Source: Sipunculus nudus (lineage: Eukaryota; Annelida; Sipuncula; Golfingiida; Sipunculidae). From it: a stretch of DNA of 64,000 nt. Below, piece after piece: positions 26,877 through 39,302 of the stretch; position 1 is the stretch's first letter; each line of letters opens with the position of its first letter. The translations under genes were made by a program, and so were the position numbers. The notes under the pieces are model-generated. The model had not been told where the DNA came from. It worked only from the letters and a program-made list of their open reading frames with translations, and did no database searches. Where the stretch lies: contig CM049316.1 in the NCBI GenBank assembly GCA_026874595.1, forward strand, positions 5,656,339 through 5,720,338, written 5' to 3'.

Positions 26877-28200
26877 TATATACACATATATATAGTTATA
26901 TAGACCTGTTATTATTGAAAACATTTGATTGTTGTAGAAATTTTCATGCAAGTGTTGCAGTTTTAGGCTGTATGTTATAAAATAGCCATCTTATGAAACT
27001 ATTTAAACAGAATTTAGTTGCTGCTTGGAGAAATAATGTTCACAGGAAGAAACCAAGTAAAACATGATTGTACTGTTAAAACTCCTATATTTCATATATT
27101 TTTTAGCTGAAAATCCTTTAAACTCCTGTAATTTTGTAAAATATGCTAAAAAAATCCTATGTTTCTTTAGAATACTGGTGGTAGACCTAATTTTGTTTCA
27201 ATGTGCTTTTTAAGGTTTTGAGAGACAAAATGTTCATTTGGACAGCAAGTATGTTGTTTACCATGCTTGTGGTAATTTGTTTTGATTCAAAAATTGATTC
27301 TAAAATTTGTAGATTGTAAATAATTTATATTTTTTTTTTATCAAATTTTTCTTATTTGACTTTAAAATTATGACAGTATAAAATCCAAAAAAATTACATT
27401 AATATATTCAATGTTTCAGTCACCCTTAATGTGTAATTTCCTATCTACCTGAAGTAGAATGTCATATTTTTAAACAAGAGCTGATTTCCTGTTCACAGGT
27501 GACCTGTTCACAGTTTAAATGTACTGTAAATACTACACAGAGCTGTTAATCTGAAAGACTTATTGTAACAAAATGAAAGTAGATGACTGTTAAGGATACT
27601 GTTGACTTGAATTCTTTACGCATCAGCCATAAATACTAGATTTGAGCTCTTTAACATTTGTACAGGCTCTTTGATTGAGATATAAATTAGCTGATAATAG
27701 ATAAAACACATACATTTGAATATATAACATTGAAGGTTCTTCCGCTGCTTAGCAGGTGGCTGATAAGTACTTTGGAAATCATAGGAACTTTACAGTATAT
27801 ACAAAAACATCAGTGAACTTCAGATCAAAGCTTAGTCCCTTTCACTGAGACAGTTACTGGTCTATTAGCAAATAGTTCAATTGCCAACTCAGAGATGTTT
27901 ATCTCATTGATGGTAAAATATAGTGGTTCTTTCCTCATGTCCCAGTGTATGTGTTCTTTCAAATGAATTTCAGCAACATGTATAATCTCCATTATTAATC
28001 TTCTGAGAAGGTTCAAGTTAGTACATTCTGATTTGTCCATGAATATTGATGTTTATAAATATTCATATCACATTTTATTGTTCTTAAGGAAAATGATGGT
28101 GAAATGAAATCCTTTTTTTATTATCTGTCAATATTCATACAAATTTAAATTTGCTTGAACATTTGTTTAAATTTTTATCATTGTATATGCCAAAATAAAG
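25201..28200. other. AT-rich non-coding DNA
   Basis: Includes a compound TA microsatellite at about 26812-26895 and a base-balanced patch at 25380-25700. A 'gattgatccaggatttttgg' fragment near 26020 resembles the hAT-like repeat terminus family. No gene. Confidence 0.4.
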
Positions 28201-28213
28201 TTTTGCGGATACT

Positions 28214-29392
28214 ATGTTTTTGACCGGGTTCCGTGGCCGTCACCTTCTGTCCGGAATAGAACTCTGAGACCACTGGACAGATTTTTCCGAAACTTTATAC
28301 AGTTATCGGGTCACATGTGAACTGGTGCCAAAATATTTTGCGTTGTCCTCTCACCTTTCCTCTCTCCAGTGTGTCCATCTGTGCGTGTGTTTTGACACAT
28401 TAACCCAAATCTCCGGACTCGTTTGACAAATCAGGAAACAAAATTTGCACAAATGTAGCCCTTGGATAGCTTTATAACATACATAAAAAATGGTGGCGCC
28501 ACCTGCAACCATTTTTGCACAGCGTCCATCTGTTCATCTGCCTTTGGATAAAATCACTCATATCGTTGCAGTGAACGGGCTTATCCACTTGAAATTTTGC
28601 ATGTGTATTCATCCTGGATAGCTTTCTGGACTTTTTGACAGGTGGCACCACCTACATTCACATTCAGGCTGCAGACATCCAGGCTTATATCTCAGGACTG
28701 GTTTGACATATCCTCCTGAAATTTTGCATGTGTATAGAAATCACATAGCTGTTTATCATACCCAAAACTGGTGGCACCACCTGCAACCATTTTTGCACAG
28801 CATCTGTCTTTTTGTCTGCTGTGGGACAAAATCACTCAAATCTCGGCAGTGGTTTGACTTATCTGCATAAAATTTTGCATGTATATACATCTTGGATAGC
28901 TTTTTTGATTTTGTGGCAGATGGCGCCACCTACTTTCACATTCAGGCTGCAGACATCAAGGTTTATATCTCAGGACTGGTTTGACATATCCTCCAGAAAT
29001 TTTGCATGGCTAAAGATCTCACATAGCTCTTTATCATATGCAAAACTAGTTGCGCCACCTGCAACCAATTTTGCACAGCATTGGTCTGTTTGTCTACTGT
29101 GGGATAAAATCACTCATATCTTGGCAGTGGTTTGACTTATCTGCCTAAGATTTTGCAGTTATATACAACTTGGATAACTTTCTGGATTTTGTGGCAGGTG
29201 GCGCCACCGACAAAAAAAAAACACATTTCAGCTGTAGATGTCCATGCTTATATGCAACACACCTCACACTCAATCCATGCCTCACTTCATCGTCTCACTC
29301 TGGTTTCGCGTCATCCATGCTTATATGCAAATCATCCTGTGTATTTCCCAGAGTCATTCAATCCATGCCTCACTTCAACGTCCCACTCTGAT
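28214..29392 (+). mobile_element. Tandem-structured repeat element, ~1.18 kb, with 278-bp internal period
   Basis: The element begins with 'ccgggttccgtggccgtcac' and then carries a block repeated at 28492, 28770 and 29049 (period 278-279). Each block contains two GGTGGCGCCACC-like palindromes (28492, 28641, 28770, 28919, 29049, 29197), with 'tctcaggactggtttgaca' and 'aaattttgcatgtgtat' between them. The tail (29239-29392) is an imperfect duplication of 'tccatgcttatatgcaa' sequence. Matching flanks TTTTGCGGATACT (28201-28213) and TTTTGTGGATACT (29393-29405) differ at one base and could be a target duplication. No protein is encoded. Confidence 0.7.
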
Positions 29393-29405
29393 TTTTGTGG
29401 ATACT

Positions 29406-30119
29406 TGTCGACTACCCGTATTCTAGTTTTAATTTAATTTTGCACCAGTCAGTTTGTTAAAAATACCATGCAGTGCTAGTGACAACTTGTAGGGACACCA
29501 AGTTTTATAGTTTTGGTTATACCTAGATAACCAGGAAAAGTAAATAGTGCATGAATTCAATGCCACAGGATATAAATTTATAAAGTCCATAAACAATACA
29601 CATTATGTGATAGGACATTATAATTAATGACCATAGAGAAAAAGGCAATTGTCCCAAGACTATATGTCCATATACTTTATATCACTGTGATGTAATCTCC
29701 TCCTGCAAAATGCCATAGGCCATCATAATTAATGTCCACCTGTATAAACATGTATATTTAGGTAATATCTGCAGAATACTGCATGAATAACATTTAAATG
29801 TCATAGATTCATTCAGTTGAGGATTAAAATTATCACTTAAATAGCACACTTTTCTTACATAACAGCCAAAAGTGCTTAAGAATCATAGCCGAGTTATGAC
29901 TTAATTAACAGCTTAATTTATTAATAATTACAAGTGAATAAATGTTATAAAGGAAACACCTGATGACAAGTCATGTTATTATGACACACAATAGTTGTCA
30001 AAGTAAGATAGAAACTTTGTTTATAAACTGTTATGATAGTCTGTATAAATAATGATTAATTCCCTATACTCACTGTGGCCATATTATCAAGGTAAGCATT
30101 ATAGATAAGCTGTAGACAT
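29406..30119. other. AT-rich non-coding DNA
   Basis: Nothing supported. Confidence 0.5.
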
Positions 30120-30620
30120 TGAGTGTTATAGATTTAATGTTGTGTCAGATGTTTGGTCATGATACTGGTACTTGGACTTGTATATGTAGAGTTTAACCTT
30201 AATGCCACAGACAGGTTGACAGTTGTGTATTGATGGTCCATAATGACCATTTGGCACAAGTAAATACCAAATAGACAGTATTATTATATCGGCAGAGCTT
30301 AGCAGGGGGTCTGGGAACAAAAGACATGGGTTTCAGAGACCTGAGTGCACCTGCTTGGTGCTCCGGCCCCCATTAACATGATTGTGACAGCCCACAAGAT
30401 GGATATTGCATTTGAAAGACATGTCATGATACAGATTCGATTACCACGATCCTTACAACCCCAGGCCTCCATTAAGAGCCCAATTATAAAGAGGGTTCAT
30501 GCTGAATGCTGGGTGTTTATTACTGGAAGTGAATATACGCTAAAGATGGGCTGCACTCTCCTATTGTTTAGCCTCATTTTCTGTTTTTGTACTCGTGCCA
30601 TTATCATGTAAATATGGCCT
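30120..30620. other. Complex island, possible conserved non-coding DNA
   Basis: Base-balanced sequence with no repeats and several overlapping short frames on both strands (up to 88 codons). Composition contrasts with its flanks, but no function can be read. Confidence 0.2.
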
Positions 30621-32400
30621 GGCTCGGGTCCCACTTGAAATGCACATGGGTGTAATTAGTGTTTTAATCAGATTAGGCAGAAATTCTTTTCTTATGGTAA
30701 AGTTAGAACAGATTGATGGCTGATTTTGTGGCATGCAGGTTAATGAATTGAATGAAAAATCAGACTTTGTTTGTGGGCTATGAAAAATTAATGGCCATAT
30801 TTTGGAAATAGCTTGCCTTACCACAAAGATGAATACTTTAACTATTGATATTAAAGAGCCCTAAGATTTACTTGCAGGGTTTTGAAGATAATGTTTTATT
30901 CAATATACAGATTGTAATTTAGCATTAAAGGTATAACAGTATAGTAGTGCTTCATTTATAAGAGATCTTTTTACCAAGATTATTTCCTGTACCCAAATTT
31001 GATATTTGTTAGTTTTCTGTTATCTTTAACTGCTATTTTATCATCTTCTGTTTAGAATCTCATATATGCTTCATATCTTAATGGGTTTGCCCTGTGCTTT
31101 TCTGTTTTTTCTATATCTGGTAAGTACACAATCCATTCGCCTGGATAACTGCACATCATTTTGTTTGTTCACAATAAAAAACATGTCCAATTGGTTAAAG
31201 CAGACATTTAAAAAGGTGGTTTAAACAAGATTGCTAACAGGATGATCCCAAACTTTTAGCAACTGCCCTTTTGAGCATTCTCAAGCTGTTTTTGTATATG
31301 TCCAAAAGCACCATGGCAGTGTACAAATGCAGCTGTTATGTGTCTGTATCTGAAATATACATGTTGTCATTTGCTGAAGGTTGTCATTTAAGGCATGAGA
31401 GGTCTATCAGACAGCACCAACAAACTGGTCAGGTCCTCCTGACTTTCTGACCACACAAAACAGTTTTCAACTGGTTTGATGGATCTGAAGTACCTCAAGT
31501 ATTCCAAAATAAATTTTCTTTTTAATTTAGATGTAGAATATGAGGTAAACCATAATTCCAACTGAGAAACAACTGGCACAAGCTAAGCAGCCTAAATACT
31601 TGTCTTTGACACATAAATAGTCCTTTATTAGTTATTGGCAACATTTGGTTAAAACAGCACTGTTCATGAACATATATAGGGTGAATGTGAGGTGATCTGA
31701 GAAAGGTTTACAGAGTCCTCTAAGGTATATATACTTGTAATAAGAAAAGATTTTTAATCACCTCACTATTTCAGTCATTAAATGTAAGAAATGAATTAAT
31801 ATTATTTCAGATATTAAGGTTCACTTAATTATTGGTTCACTGTCAACATAATTTGCAGTTCATTTCAGTTAAAAACATGGTATAAGTAGATTTTAGCTTA
31901 TATTAATTCTGAAATCAATACATGGCTCTTTAAGTTCATGGCAGTAATGAAAATTAACTTGCACAAATTAGTCCCTTAGTCCTTGAAATCAGTAAAATCT
32001 TTCTCAATTCTTCATCAAGTTTAAATAGTGTCTCATGTAATGTTTCATGGTACACATTGTAAGAATCTCAGTCTAAAACTGTAAAAACGCCAAAAATGTT
32101 AGTGGGTAAAAGAAAATAGAATGATTGATGGTGGTTGCAGTACTCGACAATGATATGTCCACGGCAAGTCTTTCTTTTTTTAATTGCTTTCTGCCACTGT
32201 GATAGCAGTTGGTTAATGGCGTACCCAAGAGAACAATCCCATCATGCAAGGGCTTTATGTAACACATGGATTCCACATCATTTGGGTTTTTTGCATATTT
32301 TATTGCACAGCACTGGCTCAGCAGTCTTTGCGGTTCTTGATTTTGTGAGATTTGTGCTACATGATAAAACCACAGCAAGCCAAGCTTGATTACTGCAGAT
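30621..32400. other. AT-rich non-coding DNA
   Basis: Chance-level open frames only; no motif, repeat or RNA gene seen. Confidence 0.45.
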
Positions 32401-32940
32401 GAAGTGTAGATACAACAGAGTGCAACGTTTTTAGGTCAGTCTTAATCAAGCGCCTTTGTGTTCTGACTCTGCCTTCAGACCCATAAGGCGTCTCAACAAT
32501 AGGCATGTCATTGGCACCAATTAAAGCATCCCCAGTAGATAGAGTGCCCAGCTTGGGTCTTTGGCGCACGATGTTGTTACGACACTCGTTGGATAATCTT
32601 GATCACCCCGTGCTGTTTTCTGCTCATTATCAAGACCTAATTTGTCAATTCTCTTTCTGGATTCACTCTGCGAGTGAATTCCTGAGTGCTGCTAATTAAA
32701 TTCCCACGGAGCACTTTGGGGAAATCTGTGCATTATGGTTTTCTATACATGCAGGACCAACCAATTTGCAAATAGTGTTACTTCGGAATTGGGGTTTGAT
32801 GCCATGTTTATTCTGGTCGGCCACTTCACTTGTTACATCATCATTAGGCTTGGTATTTTGTTTCCTTCTCCCTGATTGGATGTGTCGGACTTTCACTAAC
32901 ATCCCAAGGCCCACTCCTTCAGGTTTTGAGTAGCATCAGT
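32400..32940. other. Complex island, possible conserved non-coding DNA
   Basis: Balanced composition with homeodomain-like ATTAA cores at both ends of the richest part ('ccaattaaagcat', 'gctaattaaattc') and no supported gene. Confidence 0.2.
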
Positions 32941-33339
32941 GAACAATAAAAGAATGTTACTTGCCGTGAATGTCATTTTACACTGTTGTATACAGGTATG
33001 GGCAGCTGTTCTCAGATTAAGCATCCAATAAAGTCTTTTTTTGAGGCATAAAAAGAAACAAAAACTGCATTAACACGAGGAAAATAATCACTGTACAGAC
33101 TTAATAATTTGACATGTTTTACTATAAACCAGATCAGATTAAACTCATGCTTGTAATTGTAACATGTTTTAATTTAATGAAAATTGCATTAAGTTTTGTT
33201 GTGATTAATAGATTAAAAGTAAGCAACAGATCACATAATTCTATTATCTCATTAGTAAATTTAAAAAAGATGATGTTATTGTTGTATTATGTTCACAGTG
33301 GCACAATTATAACTTCATTGACAAAATAATAAATTTGCA

Positions 33340-33596
33340 CTCGGAGAATGCAGAACTCAGCCAAGGCAGCTCATTATCCCCAAACAGCATTGTCAGAAAT
33401 GCAGCATTTTTCCTAAAGAGAATTCCTGGATCCTGATGGTGATCCAGATCTTCACCAAACTTTAATCAATTATTTCTTGTATCATTTCCCAGCTTTCCTG
33501 AAAATTTCATCAAATGTTGGTGACAGACTAGCAAACAAACAGACTGACCAATGCTGGCTGAAACATAACCGCCACCCCTTTGTGGAGGTAACAATT
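33340..33596 (+). repeat. Widespread non-autonomous repeat ending in 'tggaggtaa'
   Basis: The order 'gatccagatcttcaccaaac', 'tttcctgaaaatttcatcaa', 'gacagactagcaaacaaaca' and 'ataaccgccaccccttt' + 'gtggaggtaa' is one I recognise as a repeat type common in many marine animals. About 257 bases, no coding capacity; the 5' boundary is uncertain. Confidence 0.7.
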
Positions 33597-35188
33597 GTTT
33601 AAATAAGACAAATCAAACAAAGATTATTTTGGAGAATAATGAAACACAGTAATTCTTTAGGGTGGATAAACTGTAATAGATAAACTGTCGCAGATTTAAA
33701 CACCTGTTTGTTGATAAAAGTGTGGAAAATTTTCCTCCTGATATTAAAGACCACTAAATTTAGTTTATAATTTCTTTTTTTTTTTCATCTGTTAATGAAA
33801 CTTCAAGTTAGTTGATTGTCTGGTTTGCTGTATCTCTGTAACAATAGTACCAGCAAAAGTTCCATACATTCAGTTAATGAATCTCAAATGCATAGCTCCT
33901 GAAAGAAACAAAATTTTCTGAAGAATTATTGACATGATATTCACAACATTAATAAATTATTGGTATCAAAACATCATACAAAAGTATTGTGTTAATTATA
34001 TAGAAAAAGGCATTTTAATTATAAAACTGATAGATTGCATGGTAACTAATATACATTAACTTGATTGAAATTCTAACAAGCGATTATATTACAACAACAC
34101 AGGGAAGAACAGTTTGGACCGCAATAGAACTTCATAGACAATATATTTGATTAAGATTGCCATATGAGAATCCCACACAATCAACCTTTTATGGAATATG
34201 AGATGAGTAAAACGATCAAATGTAATTTGATATCTCTGTTATTCAGAAACTTTGAAACTTGACTGGGTTGGTGAATTATACAAGAGTAAATAAATACCAT
34301 AAGTTAAAGCTTTGCCGATGATTCTGATTAATTATGAGAAAAAGGATATATATGGTTTCATTTAATTATCTGTCAGCAAAAGTGAAAGTATATCAATTAA
34401 GAACAAGAAGAGAACATATGTTACTGCGTTTCAAACAGATGTAAATCAAGGAAAAGTAACTGCATACGTTTGTAAATTTTATGAAATTTGTGATGTGAGA
34501 GTGTGATCTCATGCCACCTGAAGACAAGGTTTGTCATATACAAATACGAAATCAGATCCACAGTTACATGTACTATATTACTATTTGTTGACCTGATGAT
34601 ATGCCAAAAGCTTGTAAAGGATACTGTCAGAGACAATAACAGCCAGAGAAACTACTATTGAATCTTTTTAGCCATACCACTGATTGTAACATGGTATCTA
34701 TTGTCATGTAGGATAGTATAATGATTTTACTTGATAGTGACGGGATACTATCATCATCATCATAGATTTCCGATATTCAGAGAAAAAGTTTAACAACCAC
34801 TGCTGCTGTTTATTCCGTAAATATTTGGTTGAATTGTTTGGTACCTGTACATGCCAGGTGTGTGTGCCCATTATCTGATGGCAGTCAGGAATTTCCTGAC
34901 GTATTTATGCATGTTATTGTTATTTTATGAGCAATCTTATTATAAGACATTGTACATATGATAAAATTAGTTGCTGCATAAGTACACTTGTTTGGTCTGG
35001 CATTGAACAGGTGTCCTGAATGCTGTATATCTTTCTGAATCACTGCAACTGTATCAAACTAACTGCTACCTTGAATTATTGAACTATTTTGGTTTTACTT
35101 TTGGAAAGTAGTTTGTCTGTTGAATGGTGCATTATAAATCCAATATAAATCCTCACATGTATACATACATTAACTTTGGTACATTTAG

Positions 35189-35189
<1 letters not shown>
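33597..35189. other. AT-rich non-coding DNA
   Basis: Nothing supported. Confidence 0.5.

Positions 35190-35190
<1 letters not shown>

Positions 35191-35243
<53 letters not shown>
35191..35243 (+). repeat. (AT)n microsatellite
   Basis: About 26 AT dinucleotides. Confidence 0.98.
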
Positions 35244-35246
<3 letters not shown>

Positions 35247-35532
35247 AAACAAAGACCAAATCCTTGAAATCATTTAACCCACTGGTATATCACCAGTCAG
35301 TATACATATCAGGTAGAGGTTGTGAAAGCAGGGATATAATTCTTTTTAAACATGGTTTTCAAATATCACATGTCTAGCCGTGAAATTTATGAGAAAAAAA
35401 ATATACATGGTTGTATGAATTTAAGATGCTTTGGTTCCTAGGACATCCAAATAAAATTAGACAAATTATTGAAAATAATTTATTTGCATTGGGAATGAAT
35501 TGGTATAGGCAAGTGTAAAGATTGATGGGTTT

Positions 35533-35993
35533 CAGTTTCCCTTTACAGAAAAGTTCCCCAGCAAAACTATCCTAGCACACAGTCTCAGTGCCTCGCATAG
35601 GGCTGTTTAAGACCTTGTTATGGCTCTTGTGTGTTGGTAAACACAGTCCATGTGTGTCTGTTTACAATAACATGGCCGAGTGACTGGAGGTCCAATTTTG
35701 AGCCGCAGCACCCCTTGTTTCAGACAGCGGGAACATGTATTACCTTTTTTTGGCCAATTCTGTTGGGGCATCTCCTGATTGACACGTGTTGTGGCTCTAC
35801 AATGCACACGTCCCCAAGCGCTGTGTTAATGTGGATGTCTGTCATTGCGCCCAATTCACCGTTTTCAACACTCATTTACAAGAGTAGCAAACAGTTTCAA
35901 GGCATTATTTCGGCAGGTACAGATTTATTTTAAAGGGAAGAAGGTATTTTTCTTGTTAATTCAACATGCTTTATAGGTGATTGGGCCCCTTTA
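35533..35993 (+). repeat. Dispersed ~450-bp repeat, copy 2
   Basis: Same orientation and layout as 15211-15658, with scattered substitutions and small indels. It ends in the same 'ataggtgattgggccccttt'. A 100-codon open frame across it does not persist in copy 1 and is not a gene. Confidence 0.85.
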
Positions 35994-36179
35994 TTGCTGT
36001 TATGTTATAGTACTACAACTAAGTTGCTACAGCAAACAGCTTGAATTATATATGTGTGCTGAAGAGATAAGATGGACAAACAGTAAAATTGCTGGATAAT
36101 GTCCTGGGACCTCTGCATAATAAGGACATTGTGCTTTGTATTGTGACAAATGAACGGTAAGAGGCCCAGCAGGGCAGGA

Positions 36180-36550
36180 GTGTCTGACAAACAGTCACTA
36201 GATGAAGTAACCTCCCGTCCAAATCACCAAGTTTCTCCCCTTAATACAAAGCCAGCTCAATCAACCAGAATGACAACACAGCCATGACAAGCCATCATTA
36301 AGTCCGATTCCGGGCTCTGTTGTGACCACAGTGCTCAATCACTAGTCCTTTCATAGAGATGACCGCTGAAGAACTGACCAGTCAGAGCTTGTTGGAGTGG
36401 CCGCATTAATAGGTGAGCCTGAGGTGAACCCCAGGGCCATTTTCTCGTTAATATTTCCATATATTGTAGCATGATTTCATGGCTGCAGATGGCTCAATGA
36501 GAGGAGGTGATGATCAGATGACCTTCGACAGGACAGGACTTAAAATAAGA
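36180..36550. promoter_or_regulatory. Candidate conserved non-coding element
   Basis: Complex, base-balanced sequence without open frames. It includes a RUNX-type ACCACAG, GATGATCAGATG and several TAATA/ATTAA cores. Its regulatory nature is inference only. Confidence 0.2.
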
Positions 36551-38795
36551 TTATCACATACAATTCCTTATACAAACAGAACATAAGTCCAGCCTAATTT
36601 ATACCCATGATTTTCAACAACACACCTGTTTTGATCCATTAGGATATATGTAAATGTGCAACAAAATTATTTATGTAACACAATACCAAAAAACTTCATG
36701 CTGCTATTTACCTTATAAAACAAGCATCAAGCATTTTATTACCTTATAAATTTATTTGTGTGTAAAATAATGTAATACAATTGGCTCAAACATCTTATTA
36801 TTTTAAAGTAATACATAAAGTATGGGGCATAGTTTGCATATTGGTATCCTGAAAAATTTGAAGGTGTCTTTGTGTTGGACAAAACCCAAAGTGTATCAGT
36901 TTCTAATTGATAATTACAATAAATCATTGAAAAGAATGGTTACTAGGACACAAATCCCCTTTGTTACACATCAATCAGATTTGAATTTTTTTATGGTGTT
37001 ATGGTTATTGAAAAAAATTAGTTAAAAGGGCTTTTATTACATTCAATACTATAATTGAAAAAAATGGTTTACAAATTTCTTCTTTCATCTTTTATTTGGG
37101 GTTACCTTCCTGTGATTTTACCATAGTAATAAAAAAAGTGTCAGAAAAAACTATTAAACTAGATTTGCTGAAGCCTTTGATGTGTCAGCCTTGATTTTCT
37201 TGGTATTGCATGGCATTGTCTATTTCTAATATGTCTGCTGATGTTTCACTTTAAACAGAAACTCCCTTGATATTCTATAAAGGACTAATAATTTGCCTGC
37301 TTTGCTAAGTCACTCTAATGTAATCTGAGAAGTCAACAAGAACACTTGCTTCTGTCTCAAATGATCGTTTGATATTGAAGCAGGAGGGTTCTCTCTTGTG
37401 CCATCCATTTACTTTGTCCGGCGACAAATTTTCAAAAACAGTCTTGTTTGTCCTTCAACCACATTGTTAATATAATCTTAAAGAAAAAATCTTTCATTCT
37501 TTGCTGGTCTTCAAGAGGACTTGTTGTTATCTAGAAAGATTGTTTCCTTTATAAACCCTTCACTGCCAGGTCTATCCTTTACATGATTGCCAACACCTCG
37601 TCTTGCTGGGAAATTCTTTAAAAAGACCCAGTGATTTTCCTACACTGTTGCCATTATTATTATTTCCAAAAATACAGCCTGTCTTTTCTCGGTGGGTATA
37701 TTGATATTTTTACAATGCTAGCATCTCTTCTAGATGAATAACTGTTGTCTGAAATACTGCTGACGTTCTGATTTTCAGTGACAAGTAGCTAATAGATATT
37801 CTTTATAGCTACGCCGGCCCTTTTCACTTTGACATTTATGGCTTTAGCATTCACTTTTTCCTTCAGAACCTAGTGTTATTTGACCTTGTTCTTCCAAATA
37901 AAATGCAGGGCAGTTTGCAATACACTGCCTAGAAAGCCTGCTTTACTTGTAAAAAATCCACTTTTTTCTGGTGAAGTTAACTTGCCCTTCTCTTCGTCTT
38001 TGTTTTGGAAGACAATGGGAGATGGTGTTTGGAGTTTTGCTGTTACTTGGGTGAATTGATAAATAGAGTCAAAGGAGTTCTGAAAGTTTTGATTGTATTG
38101 ACTTAAGTGAAGAAAACTTACGCTGAGGGACAGTTCTGACAGCTAGCATTTGCTCAAACAAGAGAGCATTTGTTTATGTTAAATAATAGGCCAATCTGTA
38201 CAGGTTAATATAATAATTGCTTAATTAATCATATTAAAATTTTGTTTAAAGAGAGAAGCTGAATCAATAAGTCATAAATTGATGTTTATTTTGCTGAATC
38301 AGGAATCAGTCTTAGGTATTTCCTAGACTTGTTTTGTGTAAAGCACTGGTCATGTTGTAATTGTTACAATAAAAAGTCATATTTTATAGATCTATTTTAA
38401 ACAAAATCCACATTTATGTAATGAATGTAAACATCTGTAAACATGATAAAATGTTCATTCACTTTTATCAGCTGGATAAAAGATGTGTTGATTTTGAATA
38501 GGTGTATATTTACAAAAGGCTAGATTTGTGAAACTGATTTCAGTTGTTTGATTTACCTACATAGTAAAAACATGGTAAAATTATAGAATTATGATTATGT
38601 TATTTCTGTTAGTTTTCTTTGGTAGCACAGAGTATCTGGTAAGAAAATCTAAAAAAATCTATAGAACAGTTTTGCCTCCTCTTATTGACTTCTTCATTTA
38701 AAAACCTTAAAATTAGACACATGAACTAAAATAGCATACATTTAAATGATTCAGATTTCCAAAAAATAGCTTACTTAAGCAAAAAACCTGTTTTT
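36551..38795. other. AT-rich non-coding DNA
   Basis: 37160-38060 is slightly more complex and T-rich on the + strand. No open frame, repeat end or RNA gene is visible. Confidence 0.45.
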
Positions 38796-39302
38796 GTGTG
38801 TCAGACCAAGTGGCCATATCAAGGTAAAGATTGTACTACACTCCATAAGCAGCGGTTACGTTATGTCCAACTATTCACTACCGTGATACTAACTGCTGCA
38901 AGAAACCGCGGTTACCCTTCAGTTTTGGCCACCAGGCATTGCTGTCTCTGTGGAATTCACCCCGTGGAATATTCAACCAATCACATTACAGGTATCACAA
39001 GAACAATCAGATGTTCTTCGAGTGTCTCTTTGGACTTTTTCCAACCCCCATGGAATACACACGATGCAATCATCACCTTTCAAGACAGTCTCTATACTAA
39101 ACTGCTGGTGTGGCCTGAGGTCAATTATCCCCCACTGTTTGCATATTCCCTCTCTTGCAGTACTGCACAGCACAGGTTTGTTTACACACTGAGCCAATCA
39201 GATTTAAATTTACCTTTCCCAGTGCAGCATGCCAAACCTGAAGAATCCTTCCATTTCTCACAGGGTGTGAGTGGAAGGTCCCGAGTAGGTCATGGGCTAT
39301 AG
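38796..39302 (+). other. 168-codon open frame, unrecognised
   Basis: This is the longest open frame in the window outside the TOX exons and minisatellites. It starts at ATG 38796 and ends at TAG. The translation is Cys- and aromatic-containing (CCLCGIHPVEYS near residue 50), with no transmembrane segment, signal peptide or known motif. Overlapping frames in the other two phases and the opposite strand are also open for 74-81 codons, which suggests a low-stop composition and not coding constraint. It could be an old repeat, a conserved element or a lineage-specific gene. Confidence 0.2.

Noticed and set aside
28812-29135. 107-codon open frame
   Set aside because: It lies entirely within the 278-bp tandem repeat element and reflects its low stop density.
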